From NCBI GenBank assembly GCA_015232355.1, contig JADFZW010000009.1:1-64000 (forward strand): a DNA stretch of 64,000 nucleotides, read 5' to 3'. Shown here one piece after another: positions 27,303 to 36,581 of this stretch. Each line of letters opens with the position of its first letter. Within the stretch, counting starts at the first letter, position 1. Position numbers and translations under genes: made by a program. The notes under the pieces were generated by a model, which worked only from the letters and a program-made list of their open reading frames with translations, was not told the origin of the DNA and ran no database searches. The DNA is from Oligoflexia bacterium (GTDB lineage Bacteria; Bdellovibrionota; Bacteriovoracia; Bacteriovoracales; Bacteriovoracaceae).

Positions 27303-27500
27303 ATGAAGTATAAGCAAATATTATTCAAAATTTTTCTTGGGTTTTTAGCGATAGCTTTTGTTGTTTTGCTTTGGCGATTTTTTCCATTTGCAATTCGTTT
27401 TGTAGAAGCAGCAGCAATGAGCATTCGCTATTTTTGGTGGGTTATTCTTCTAATTTTACTTTTTACTTGGGTCTTATGGTTTTTTAGGTCCCGTAAGTAA
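27303..27500 (+). CDS. Small two-helix membrane protein
   Basis: 65 residues with two hydrophobic helices (about 7-30 and 43-60) and basic ends. No family name can be given. The position directly after the SPFH gene, with matching codon use, suggests a partner of that protein. Its end overlaps the convergent ATPase gene by 17 bases. Confidence 0.6.
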   Translation: MKYKQILFKIFLGFLAIAFVVLLWRFFPFAIRFVEAAAMSIRYFWWVILLILLFTWVLWFFRSRK

Positions 27501-28836
27501 AATCGATTGCACAGAATGCAAATACAGCATAGATCGGAAGATTAATAATATTTTCTCCTTTAATTTTTTGAGCAACAAAATTGGATCGTGAAAAGAAAAC
27601 TCCGTAAGGAGAATTCTTTTTTTCGTTTAAAAATAATTTCAAACTTTTTTCTTTACCAGTGGATCCACTTTTAACTTCAATAGGAATTACTTTTCGTTTT
27701 TTTGAGATTACGTAATCTAGCTCGGCCATACTACCAGCTTTTTCTCTTACCCAATAATGAAGTTTAGCTTCTGAAGAAGGTGAGCTATAAGCAATTAACT
27801 CTTGCCCTATGTATGCTTCAATTATTGGGCCCTTATTGATGTATGCTTTTTCTGGGTTTAAAATCCATTCAGAATTATCTTGTCCTAAAATTGTTTGTGC
27901 TAAAGCAATATCCAATAATATTGCTTTAAATAGTGACCGATTCTCCTCTGCAGAGAGGGGCAATCCATTCGCAGAAGTATGAGATATCAAATGAACAATC
28001 CCTGCTTTTTTTAAGAGATCTAGAGCATTTGCTAATTCTCTACTACGATGTTCTTTTGATACGTGAGAGTAAACAAATTTTTTTGCTAATAAGTTTGGGA
28101 TGTTATCAAATACTAATCCCACATAAGGGACAGCACTTTTTCTAGCGTATTTATTAAAATCTTGCCTGTAAGTATTAATCAAATCTTCATGAACTTCTTT
28201 ACACCGATCTAAATTTTTATATTTTATCCAAGCATTAACGGCGGAGGGCATTCCTCCGACTGCTAAATATTCACTTAAGTGAGTAAGTAAAGTTTCATGA
28301 AGAGTTGTACTTAGATTTATGCCTGCATTTTCATTTACGCTTTTTTCAAGCAGTTCTACATGCTTTTGGTGTCCATTAGCATCTAGAAATTCTTTAAATG
28401 TCAGAGGGTATAGATATCTAAAAGTTACTCGACCAACTGGAATACCTTTAGCTTCAAGTGCAAAATCAAGAAGTGAACCAGCGGCAACAATGGGAATGGC
28501 AGGAGTTTCTTCATGAAAATATCTTAATGATTCAATTGCAGGCAAGCATTCTTGAATTTCATCAAAGAAGAGAAGAGTATTTTCTGTTATCTCCTTTTTA
28601 TAGATATGAGTTAGATCTCTAATAATTCTTTTAGGATCTAAGTCACCATCAAAGATTTTTTGTTTAGATTTTTCTTTTTCAAAATTTATTTCAATAAATG
28701 AATCGAAGGTTTTAGCAAATTCTCTTACAAGCCAAGATTTTCCTACTTGTCTGGCCCCTCTTAAAATTAGAGGTTTTCTCATGTCATGAGGAGAATCTTT
28801 CCATTGTAGTAGGTTTTCGAGTAGTGTTCTTTTCAT
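27484..28836 (-). CDS. AAA ATPase with DUF4143 nuclease-like domain
   Basis: A P-loop ATPase of the AAA_14/DUF4143 group, 450 residues, role unknown. Walker A is GARQVGKS (26-33), Walker B LLFFDEIQE (about 88-96); GSLLDFAL and the GRVTFRYLYPLTFKEF segment are typical. The C-terminus has AELDYVISKKRKVIPIEVKSG, the acidic and ExK pattern of a PD-(D/E)XK fold. It is a single gene behind an inverted repeat (28857-28900). Confidence 0.88.
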   Translation of the reverse strand: MKRTLLENLLQWKDSPHDMRKPLILRGARQVGKSWLVREFAKTFDSFIEINFEKEKSKQKIFDGDLDPKRIIRDLTHIYKKEITENTLLFFDEIQECLPAIESLRYFHEETPAIPIVAAGSLLDFALEAKGIPVGRVTFRYLYPLTFKEFLDANGHQKHVELLEKSVNENAGINLSTTLHETLLTHLSEYLAVGGMPSAVNAWIKYKNLDRCKEVHEDLINTYRQDFNKYARKSAVPYVGLVFDNIPNLLAKKFVYSHVSKEHRSRELANALDLLKKAGIVHLISHTSANGLPLSAEENRSLFKAILLDIALAQTILGQDNSEWILNPEKAYINKGPIIEAYIGQELIAYSSPSSEAKLHYWVREKAGSMAELDYVISKKRKVIPIEVKSGSTGKEKSLKLFLNEKKNSPYGVFFSRSNFVAQKIKGENIINLPIYAVFAFCAIDFTYGT

Positions 28837-28856
28837 TATCCTTTAATTGTACATAT

Positions 28857-28900
28857 TTCCCCCCTAATATTCAACATGTTTTGGTTATTTTTAGGGGGAA
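28857..28900. promoter_or_regulatory. Inverted repeat upstream of the DUF4143 ATPase gene
   Basis: TTCCCCCCTAA (28857-28867) and TTAGGGGGAA (28891-28900) form complementary arms, with one extra C on the left, about 33 bases apart. The pair lies 20 to 64 bases upstream of the leftward ATPase start, in the right place for an operator. Confidence 0.6.
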
Positions 28901-28918
28901 TAATCAACAAAAAGTAAA

Positions 28919-30670
28919 TCAATCTCGCCATTGATTTCCAGGGAAACTCCAATCCTCTTTATCAGCACTACCCATAATCCAATTAGTCTCAGCATGTTTA
29001 TAAGTTAAATAATGTTCATCATACATCTCAAGAGATTCATTCATTTGTTCAAAATAGGTGTATTTTTTGTTGCTTTGAAATCCTTGTGCTGCTTCTAGGG
29101 CATCTGGAATATAATCTTTATCAGAATCAACAACCTCACTGCCATAGCTGCCAGTATCGGACCAACCACCACGAGGATTCCACCAATCCAACCAATGTTT
29201 ACGGTGAGTAAGTTCATGCAGAAGTACCAATCCAAAAGCATCAATACCATCATAGGCTTCAGTTCCTCCGAAGACAGAGAGTGCTTGGAAGTTTACATCT
29301 GGTTTACTAAAATCACAAATGTAAACAAAAGTACTTCCTCTTTGTAACGATCCAGAAGTGAGCGGATAATATCCTCGAAAGGTTGGTTCAGTTCCGCACA
29401 TCTCACTAGTGCCTTGGTAACGAACATCTTGGAATTCAACAGTCCCATGACCTGCTTTGGTTTGTTGCCAATAATAATACCAATTAGGTTCATGAATGCC
29501 TGGATTATTTTTTTGATCACGTGGAAAAAATAGTTGTACATTAACACTATCTTCATAGACACCACAATTTGGTCCGAGATCTAGCTTGGCCTTTAAAATA
29601 GTATTTCCAAGATCACTGTTTCTGGTTGGAAGTCCGAGATAGATATATTTCATCTTCTTTCCCTTTTGAATGATAGGGGCCATGAAGAGCTGTGATCTTT
29701 CCTTTGGGGCGGGAGCAATCCATTCAACGTTATCTAAATAGTGTTCTGGATAGTTTTCTAAGGCCACTTCTGCTTCAATTTCAACTTTACTAGGATTATC
29801 GATAGAGAAAAGAAATTTTGCATTTTTTTGAGGAGAGATTATTTTTAAACTTTTAGGACAACCAAAATTAATTTCAATAGTAACTTCGCCTTGATGATGG
29901 GTGGGCATGTCTTCAATGTTATTATTATCTTTAAAATTAATGGTTTTTTTATAGAGATTACGCTTATTAACTGCCTCTACTATTTCTGAATATTTGAAGG
30001 GATTTAATTTTAAATTATTGATAGTGATTGGTTCTTGCACCCAATACTCATTTGGAGAATTTTTAAAAGTAAAACCAGTGGACATGATATCAAGGTTCTC
30101 TTCAATAGTCTCTCCATCTTCGGTTTGAATTTTTGGATAAGTGTAGAGAATAGAACCACCATTTGCAGGCCCAGAAGTTCTTCCAGGAATTGGAAATTTA
30201 TCGACGATAGCAGAACCATTTTTGAATGTGTGCCACTTGCGACAGCGATTATTTCCATCATCGTTTGCACAGTATTCACCATTAGCACTCATTGAATTGA
30301 TTCGGTCGATACCACTATAAGTTAGAGCACTGGCAGTTAATACAAATTCTTTGGTATCATTTTTAAGCCACAATTCTCCTGGAAATACATGTGAATAATT
30401 AAGATTATAAAAATTATGATCAAAGGAATTGAACTTATTTTTCCAAGTGACCACAACTTCTATGGGTAGACAAACATCTTTTTTACGAAAGGAGTGACCG
30501 GCAACCATTGCCACTGGTTGTTCCGGGGGAATGGGCATGTTATCGAACATCTTTTTTTGCTGGCATGGTTTGAAGTCAAAGGATATGGCCCAGAGAGGAG
30601 TTGAGAGGGATAAAAATAATAAAAACAACAGAGAGAGGAATAGAGATGGGTGACGTAAAAGGTTTTTCAT
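28919..30670 (-). CDS. Secreted protein with HExxH metallopeptidase-like motif
   Basis: 583 residues with a clear signal peptide (charged start, Leu-rich core, cleavage near TPLWAIS). The C-terminal part holds LLHELTHRKHW (HExxH at 485-489), a possible zinc protease active site, then DSDKDYIPD (515-523), a calcium-binding pattern like thrombospondin type 3 repeats. The middle is beta-rich with paired Cys. I do not recognise a named family, and the third zinc ligand is uncertain (an E or H in DEHYLTYKHAE is possible). Eight TATCAG hexamers precede the gene. Confidence 0.7.
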   Translation of the reverse strand: MKNLLRHPSLFLSLLFLLFLSLSTPLWAISFDFKPCQQKKMFDNMPIPPEQPVAMVAGHSFRKKDVCLPIEVVVTWKNKFNSFDHNFYNLNYSHVFPGELWLKNDTKEFVLTASALTYSGIDRINSMSANGEYCANDDGNNRCRKWHTFKNGSAIVDKFPIPGRTSGPANGGSILYTYPKIQTEDGETIEENLDIMSTGFTFKNSPNEYWVQEPITINNLKLNPFKYSEIVEAVNKRNLYKKTINFKDNNNIEDMPTHHQGEVTIEINFGCPKSLKIISPQKNAKFLFSIDNPSKVEIEAEVALENYPEHYLDNVEWIAPAPKERSQLFMAPIIQKGKKMKYIYLGLPTRNSDLGNTILKAKLDLGPNCGVYEDSVNVQLFFPRDQKNNPGIHEPNWYYYWQQTKAGHGTVEFQDVRYQGTSEMCGTEPTFRGYYPLTSGSLQRGSTFVYICDFSKPDVNFQALSVFGGTEAYDGIDAFGLVLLHELTHRKHWLDWWNPRGGWSDTGSYGSEVVDSDKDYIPDALEAAQGFQSNKKYTYFEQMNESLEMYDEHYLTYKHAETNWIMGSADKEDWSFPGNQWRD

Positions 30671-30712
30671 AAATGTAATCTCATGTAAGTATTGAATGTT
30701 AATATCAGTGGT

Positions 30713-30760
30713 TATCAGTATCAGTATCAGTATCAGTATCAGTATCAGTATCAGTATCAG
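30713..30760. repeat. TATCAG hexamer array upstream of the secreted protein gene
   Basis: Eight perfect tandem copies of TATCAG, 43 to 90 bases upstream of the ATG of the leftward secreted protein gene, in or near its promoter. Copy number changes there would alter spacing rather than frame. Confidence 0.85.
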
Positions 30761-30812
30761 TGAACGTGTTCTATTACATTTATGATCAGAGGTAAAGTGG
30801 GAATGTTAATTT

Positions 30813-33806
30813 TTACAAAATGAGTAAACTTTCTAACTTAATTGAACGTGAACCCTTGATAAAAAAGTATGTGAAATTTTCTAAAATTTGTGGCCAATGG
30901 GTTTTTATAAAATCATCTTTTGATTTTAGAGCATATGCAACTCCAGAGAATCCTTCCATGTAGTAGTCGCAGTAGCGTCCAATGAATGCAATATTTTTTA
31001 TACCTTTAACTTTAAGAAATGCCCCTATCTCTTTATGAAGGGCGGGAGCACTCTCACCTAACTCATTCATGTCTCCTAAAATAAAAAATGAGGTAGTATA
31101 ATTTATATTTAAAATGTTTTCTAAGTGATCGCAAAAACCTTGGATGGATGATTTCATAGAGGATGGATTGGCATTGTAGGCATCCATAAATATATGTTTA
31201 GTATTCTTGTAAATAATCCATTGAGAGCGATGTTCTTTTGGAGCATATGTTGAGCAAGCATTAAGAAGTTCTTTTATATGATGTGAATCGGAATCGGCAT
31301 CGGCATCGGGATAAATCGCTCGCGCGAGAAGGAATGTTGCCGCTAAATTTTCAAAGTTGTGTTTACCGATTAAGTTTGAATTTTTAATGGTGTAGGTGGT
31401 GTCAGCATCGATTTTAATATCAAGAGATGATTTTACATTATCAAATTTACATTTTATGGCACTATGGTCGGTGTATGATTTTTCACTCTCTTCGTAGTAA
31501 AAGATTAGATTTGAATGAGTGCCATTTGAATGAGTGTCAGGGGATGAGAGTTTGCATAGTAGTGGATCGCTGGCCTTTAAAACAAAGAGACCTTGATCAT
31601 CAGTTTGCAACATTACTTGATCAAAGAGTGCACGTTTTTCTAAAAATACATTCTCTCTTGACCCAAAAAATTCCAGATGGCCATCTCCAATGTTAGTAAT
31701 TATTCCTGCATTAGGAGAGGATATTTCTGCTAGTAATTTAATTTCTCCTGGATGATTTGTACCCATTTCAATGATGGCGATATCATAAGAATCATTTAAC
31801 TTCAGAAGTGTTTTGGGAACTCCAATGTGATTGTTGAAATTTTTTTCAGTAGCATAAACTTTTCCAGGAGCGAGAGCATTGAGGAGATGAAAGAGCATCT
31901 CTTTGTGAGTTGTCTTTCCATTTGTACCAGTGATGCCAATGATTTTTCGCTTAGGATTTTGTGCTAACCATTTTTTAGCATATTTTTGGGCCAATTTTTG
32001 TAAAAAGGTTAGAGTGTTATTTACTTTGATAAATTTTTTATGATCATTTTTAGAGCTGTTAATATTGTAAGATCCTTTCTGTTCATCAAAAATAATATAA
32101 GATGCATTTTTTTGGAGTGCCTGCTCAATAAAATCGATACCTCTATAATTTTCACCATCTAATGCTACAAACACTTCATTTGCTTTTATAGTTCTGGTGT
32201 CGGTTGATAAAGATGTGGATAAAGTTAATAAATACTCTTCAACCTCTGCTTGCTTGAGGGTATTGAAGTCACTGTAATTATATTTAACTCCTTTTATATC
32301 GAGATATTCTTCATGGCCCTTCCCGAGAAGCAACAAGACATCATCACAGGTTGTATTTAAATATGCTTCTATTGTTGCCTCTTCTCGATCTATAATTACA
32401 GTATGTTTTATATTCTTATTTATCCCAGGTAAAATATCATTAATGATTTTTTGAGGATCTTCAAATCTGGGGTTGTCAGAGGTTACATATATTTCATCAG
32501 CATATTGTGAACATGCTTCTCCCATTAAAGGGCGCTTACTACTATCGCGATCACCACCACAACCAAAGAGAATGACCATTCTCTTGTTAGGAAAAATTTC
32601 TTTGGCGGTTTTGGCGATTTTTATGATGGCATCTGGAGAGTGGGCGAAATCAATGATTTGAGTTTTTCCTCCGAAATTGCAAACCACAAAGCGTCCGGCC
32701 GCTGGGATTAATTGCTTCAATTGTGTTAATTGATTTAGTTGTGTCGCAGTTGTAGAAATTCCTTTGTTTAATATGTTTAATTTATTTAAGTAGTAGTTAA
32801 TATCTAGGGCCAATTCTAAATTGCTTTGATTAAAATCTGTTTTTAAAAATGTGGGCAGTGAAGAGATGATCTCTTGATTTAAATGGAAGTCTAAACTTCG
32901 TGCTAGCAATAGTTGCTCTCTTTTTTCTTCAGAGTAAAATATTTTTTGAGCTTCAATTTTATTTATAAGATCAGCTTGATCTCTTGCTACAATAAGAACA
33001 CCCTCTTTTTTTAAATATTTTTTTGCCAGATTGCATTTGGTCAAAAAATATTCATTCATGTCTTTATGAAAATCCAAATGATCTTGGGTAAAATTGGTGA
33101 AGCCAACTAAATCAAATTCAAGACCATAAATTCTCTCGGTAGCGATAGCATGAGAGCTGACTTCCATAAAACAAACTTGATTGTTATTAACGTGAAAAAT
33201 ATGATGAAGTGTTTTTTGTAATTCGATTAAAGGAGGAGTTGTAAGTCCGCTGCTGATAGTGGTCCAATTTTTTCCATCTTCACATACTCCCAAGGTGCCA
33301 AGTGCCGCTGCCTTAATGTTTGCAAGTAAAGATATTTGCTGACAAAGAAAAACTGAGGTGGTTTTGCCATTGGTTCCAGTAATGCCAACTAATCTTTTAT
33401 TTTGAGAATTCAAATTAAGCGGATACCAGACATTTAAGAAAATCTTTTGTAATTGAAGAAAAAATTTTTCTTCTACCACGATAATGTTATTATCAATATC
33501 AGAGTTAGTGCTAAGTTTTGATTTCTGCAAATTATCTACGTGATTAATAATTAATAATCCATAATCAGAGGTTTTAGATAGTTTGTTAAGTCGTAAGTAA
33601 AAATCATCTAATGATGTTTGATTATTGTTTAGATGATAAAAGAGTACTTTTTTTGAATTTGAATTTTCGATTTTCCATTCGATATCTTCAATTTGTATAT
33701 TATATGTGAGATTTTTTAGGTTAGATAAAAAATTTGAATATGATGAGTGGATGAATGGAGAGATAATGTTAACTAATTCATTTTTAGTCATAACATGGTG
33801 ATTCAT
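30813..33806 (-). CDS. murEF: Fused MurE-MurF peptidoglycan ligase
   Basis: One 997-residue protein with two complete Mur ligases. MurE (about 1-515) adds the third residue to UDP-MurNAc-L-Ala-D-Glu: P-loop GTNGKTT (144-150), QDHLDFH, and DNPR (444-447), the motif for meso-diaminopimelate. MurF (about 525-997) adds D-Ala-D-Ala: second P-loop GTNGKTT (627-633) and MGTNHPGEI. The first 120 residues diverge from usual MurE. A Gln/Leu/Thr run (about 356-366) and an Asp/Ala run in the MurF part come from short repeats. It lies downstream of ftsI, the normal dcw order. An alternative start is ATG 33791. Confidence 0.93.
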   Translation of the reverse strand: MNHHVMTKNELVNIISPFIHSSYSNFLSNLKNLTYNIQIEDIEWKIENSNSKKVLFYHLNNNQTSLDDFYLRLNKLSKTSDYGLLIINHVDNLQKSKLSTNSDIDNNIIVVEEKFFLQLQKIFLNVWYPLNLNSQNKRLVGITGTNGKTTSVFLCQQISLLANIKAAALGTLGVCEDGKNWTTISSGLTTPPLIELQKTLHHIFHVNNNQVCFMEVSSHAIATERIYGLEFDLVGFTNFTQDHLDFHKDMNEYFLTKCNLAKKYLKKEGVLIVARDQADLINKIEAQKIFYSEEKREQLLLARSLDFHLNQEIISSLPTFLKTDFNQSNLELALDINYYLNKLNILNKGISTTATQLNQLTQLKQLIPAAGRFVVCNFGGKTQIIDFAHSPDAIIKIAKTAKEIFPNKRMVILFGCGGDRDSSKRPLMGEACSQYADEIYVTSDNPRFEDPQKIINDILPGINKNIKHTVIIDREEATIEAYLNTTCDDVLLLLGKGHEEYLDIKGVKYNYSDFNTLKQAEVEEYLLTLSTSLSTDTRTIKANEVFVALDGENYRGIDFIEQALQKNASYIIFDEQKGSYNINSSKNDHKKFIKVNNTLTFLQKLAQKYAKKWLAQNPKRKIIGITGTNGKTTHKEMLFHLLNALAPGKVYATEKNFNNHIGVPKTLLKLNDSYDIAIIEMGTNHPGEIKLLAEISSPNAGIITNIGDGHLEFFGSRENVFLEKRALFDQVMLQTDDQGLFVLKASDPLLCKLSSPDTHSNGTHSNLIFYYEESEKSYTDHSAIKCKFDNVKSSLDIKIDADTTYTIKNSNLIGKHNFENLAATFLLARAIYPDADADSDSHHIKELLNACSTYAPKEHRSQWIIYKNTKHIFMDAYNANPSSMKSSIQGFCDHLENILNINYTTSFFILGDMNELGESAPALHKEIGAFLKVKGIKNIAFIGRYCDYYMEGFSGVAYALKSKDDFIKTHWPQILENFTYFFIKGSRSIKLESLLIL

Positions 33807-33910
33807 GGTTCAACTCGATTGTTAGGGCCATAATTTAGTAATTTAGTATTTTGTAATCATTTGAGCAAATTTTAGAGCGAAAAATTTATACAGTCTAATA
33901 GAATTTCCAT

Positions 33911-33984
33911 TTAACCTAATCTAACCTAATCTAACCTAATCTAACCTAATCTAACCTAATCTAACCTAATCTAACCTAATCTAA
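33911..33984. repeat. Ten-base tandem array between ftsI and murEF
   Basis: Six exact copies of CTAACCTAAT (33921-33980) plus one near copy before them and a partial one after, running right into the ftsI stop codon. The unit length equals one helical turn. It separates two genes that normally belong to one operon. Confidence 0.9.
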
Positions 33985-36113
33985 TCATAGCGTGGAGATT
34001 CATAATTTAATTCGATTAATGATTTACCATTACTGTTAATAGCAGCTCCAGGATGTGGTGTTTGTGAGGTGACTAAACCCATACCATGATTTTCAATTGT
34101 TATTTTAGTCTTTTGCGCTAATTTAAGAGCGGAAAGTTTATCTAGTCCAATAAAATTTGGAACTTTGTTTTGTCCAATGATACGACGATTTTGAATATCG
34201 TTTTCTGTATTGTTGCTATTGCTGTTGTTAATACCATTAACACCATTAATACCGTTAATACCATCATTACCATTATTGCCGTTATTACTTTTTGCTTTAC
34301 TATTTTTATCCTTATATTTTTCTTTCAAAGCTTCGTAAGCAAGATTTGAAGTGTTGCTATTAATTATTTTGTTGTTGTTAGGATTTTTGTTGTTTCCGGG
34401 ATTTTTATTTTCGTAAAGCATGTATCTGGCCACCTCTGTAAATATTGGGGCAGCAACTGCGTTTCCATAGTATTGACCATTTTTAGGATTATCAATATAA
34501 ACGAAGAGTACAAATTTTTTATCGATATCAACATTTAGAGGGAAACCCACAAATCCAGAGAGGTATCCATCGTATCCTCCTTTAGGATCTGGTTTTTGAG
34601 CGGTGGCAGTTTTGCCTGCAATTTGAAAGTGCGCTAATTGAGCGTTGGTGCCAGTGCCTTTTTCAACTGCTAATTGAAGCATCTTACTTACATTCTTGGC
34701 CACATCGGGAGGAATGATTTGTTCAGGTTTTATTTTTGAAGGATCATTAATTTTAAGAATAGTGGGTCTTACAAGTTTTCCTCCATTAGCAATTACTGAA
34801 TAAGCAGTAAGGATTTGAATTCCAGTAACTGCAATTCCTTGGCCGAAACTTATATTACTTAGAGTAAGTGGACTTACATTTTCTTTGTTAACAAAAATTC
34901 CTCTGGATTCTCCAGGAATTTCAATTCCAGTTTTTTCTCCAAAGTTAAATTTTTTTAAGGTTCGCTTGAGGAAAGGAAAAGTAACGTCGAAAGCAATTTT
35001 GATTATGCCTACATTAGAACTATGTTGAATGATTTCATTGACTGTTAACCATTCAAATTTTTCGTGTGATTCTGCCTCATTAATAGTGTGGTCTTCAACT
35101 CGCATCTGCCCTCGTTCACAATAGTAAGATGATGTAGGAGTTGCAATCTTATTTTCTAGAGCGGAAATAACCGTTAATGTTTTAAGTATTGAACCTGGCT
35201 CAATGGGATCGCTGATAAATGGTAATTTTTGATGTTCAATATTTCCTTCCTTGGGATTGTTGGGATCAAAAGTAGGATAATTCGCCATTGCTAGGATTTC
35301 TCCAGTTTCAGAATTCATTATCCCAATTCCTCCTTTGGAGGCATTATTTTTTATTACAGATTCTTTTAAAACTTTTTCAACCAGTGCCTGCAAATCCTTT
35401 TCTATAGAAAGATAAATATCGGATGCATCGTTTTCGGTTTTGGTCATTTCAAATTTTATAGGTCTTCCTTTAGCATCTTTGAGATATTTAGTTATTTTAG
35501 CGTCTCCTCTTAACTCTTTATCAAATTTAAATTCCACTCCTGAAAGTCCTACGTTGTCTATGCCAACAAAGCCGAGTGTTTGTGAGAGAAGCTCGTTGTT
35601 TGGATAAAACCGAGATGGTTCTGGAGAGACAAAAATATTTTCAAGTTCACTAATCTTATCTAATTGGGCAGCCGTTAATTTAATTTTTCTGATAATCCAA
35701 GTGTAGCGATTGCGATTAGCGGTTTTTTTCTTTATTTCATTTAAATTTAATGTAGGAATTATTTTTGATAGTTTTTTATAATTTTCGTTTTGATTTAAAT
35801 CATCAGCTTTTGGGACAGTAAATATAGAGTATGTATGAACGTTTATGGCCAATGGATTACTGTTGCGATCATAAATGTTTCCTCTTTTTGGATAAACGAT
35901 ATCTTCTCTCAGCAACTGATTTTTTGCATAACCGGTTAACTTTTTATTGGCAACAATTTGAATATAGAATGCTTTACTTACAATTAAAATAAATAGAAAT
36001 ACAAAAAGAATAAATGCCAGACCAATTTTATCCTTATCTTTGATGGATAATTTTTTCTTTTTATATTTTTTTTCATGCTCTTGATTCTCTTGATGTTCTT
36101 GATTTCTAGTCAT
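33981..36113 (-). CDS. ftsI: Division-type penicillin-binding protein (FtsI)
   Basis: A high-molecular-mass class B transpeptidase of 710 residues for septal peptidoglycan. One membrane helix (about 29-50), a PBP dimerisation part (PKRGNIYDRN), then the transpeptidase: SxxK at 308-311 (SILK, in EPGSILKT), SxN at 365-367 and KTA at 500-502, where KTG is usual. A single C-terminal PASTA domain (about 645-705) follows a Gly/Asn/Ile low-complexity linker (GINGINGVNGINNSN). Placement between ftsL and murEF fits the dcw cluster. Confidence 0.92.
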   Translation of the reverse strand: MTRNQEHQENQEHEKKYKKKKLSIKDKDKIGLAFILFVFLFILIVSKAFYIQIVANKKLTGYAKNQLLREDIVYPKRGNIYDRNSNPLAINVHTYSIFTVPKADDLNQNENYKKLSKIIPTLNLNEIKKKTANRNRYTWIIRKIKLTAAQLDKISELENIFVSPEPSRFYPNNELLSQTLGFVGIDNVGLSGVEFKFDKELRGDAKITKYLKDAKGRPIKFEMTKTENDASDIYLSIEKDLQALVEKVLKESVIKNNASKGGIGIMNSETGEILAMANYPTFDPNNPKEGNIEHQKLPFISDPIEPGSILKTLTVISALENKIATPTSSYYCERGQMRVEDHTINEAESHEKFEWLTVNEIIQHSSNVGIIKIAFDVTFPFLKRTLKKFNFGEKTGIEIPGESRGIFVNKENVSPLTLSNISFGQGIAVTGIQILTAYSVIANGGKLVRPTILKINDPSKIKPEQIIPPDVAKNVSKMLQLAVEKGTGTNAQLAHFQIAGKTATAQKPDPKGGYDGYLSGFVGFPLNVDIDKKFVLFVYIDNPKNGQYYGNAVAAPIFTEVARYMLYENKNPGNNKNPNNNKIINSNTSNLAYEALKEKYKDKNSKAKSNNGNNGNDGINGINGVNGINNSNSNNTENDIQNRRIIGQNKVPNFIGLDKLSALKLAQKTKITIENHGMGLVTSQTPHPGAAINSNGKSLIELNYESPRYD

Positions 36114-36156
36114 AGAATAAGAAGTCCTCTTGTATTATTTATATTACGTATAATAT

Positions 36157-36552
36157 TTATTTTATGACAATAATTTGTTTCTCTTTTGGTCGTTCCATTT
36201 GATATTTTTTAGCAAGTAAGTTTAAATTTTTTACCGACAATAGTTTTGCCTTATATGCTTTTAATTCTTTATTTTCGTATCGTGCCTCATCTATATCTTT
36301 ATTTATTTCATAATACTTATAATCCAACTCAATTCTTTTCATTCGAAAGAGTACCATCATAGTGGCCAAGATGGAGATAGAAAGTATTATGGGTAGTATT
36401 GAGGCATTGAAAATATTTTTTAATTTTAAATTTCTACAAATGGAAAGAATTTCTTTTGGTAGTTGAGTTGTTTTTCGAATGTATCGTAGTATGCTAACAA
36501 TTGCGGTTGAGTTGAAATTTGAAATTTGTCGATTGATTTCACTATCCATCAT
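36157..36552 (-). CDS. ftsL: FtsL-like division protein
   Basis: 131 residues, a basic cytoplasmic tail, one membrane helix (about 52-70) and a periplasmic coiled coil (ELDYKYYEINKDIDEARYEN) ending near LAKKYQMERP, all as in FtsL. FtsL is poorly conserved, so the call leans on layout and on its place between rsmH and ftsI. Confidence 0.8.
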   Translation of the reverse strand: MMDSEINRQISNFNSTAIVSILRYIRKTTQLPKEILSICRNLKLKNIFNASILPIILSISILATMMVLFRMKRIELDYKYYEINKDIDEARYENKELKAYKAKLLSVKNLNLLAKKYQMERPKEKQIIVIK

Positions 36553-36581
36553 GGATAAATCCCTCCGTCGATGTTGAGTAT

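Noticed and set aside
33911..33984. Possible CRISPR or telomere-like array
   Set aside because: Units are directly adjacent with no spacers and only ten bases long; a simple tandem repeat.
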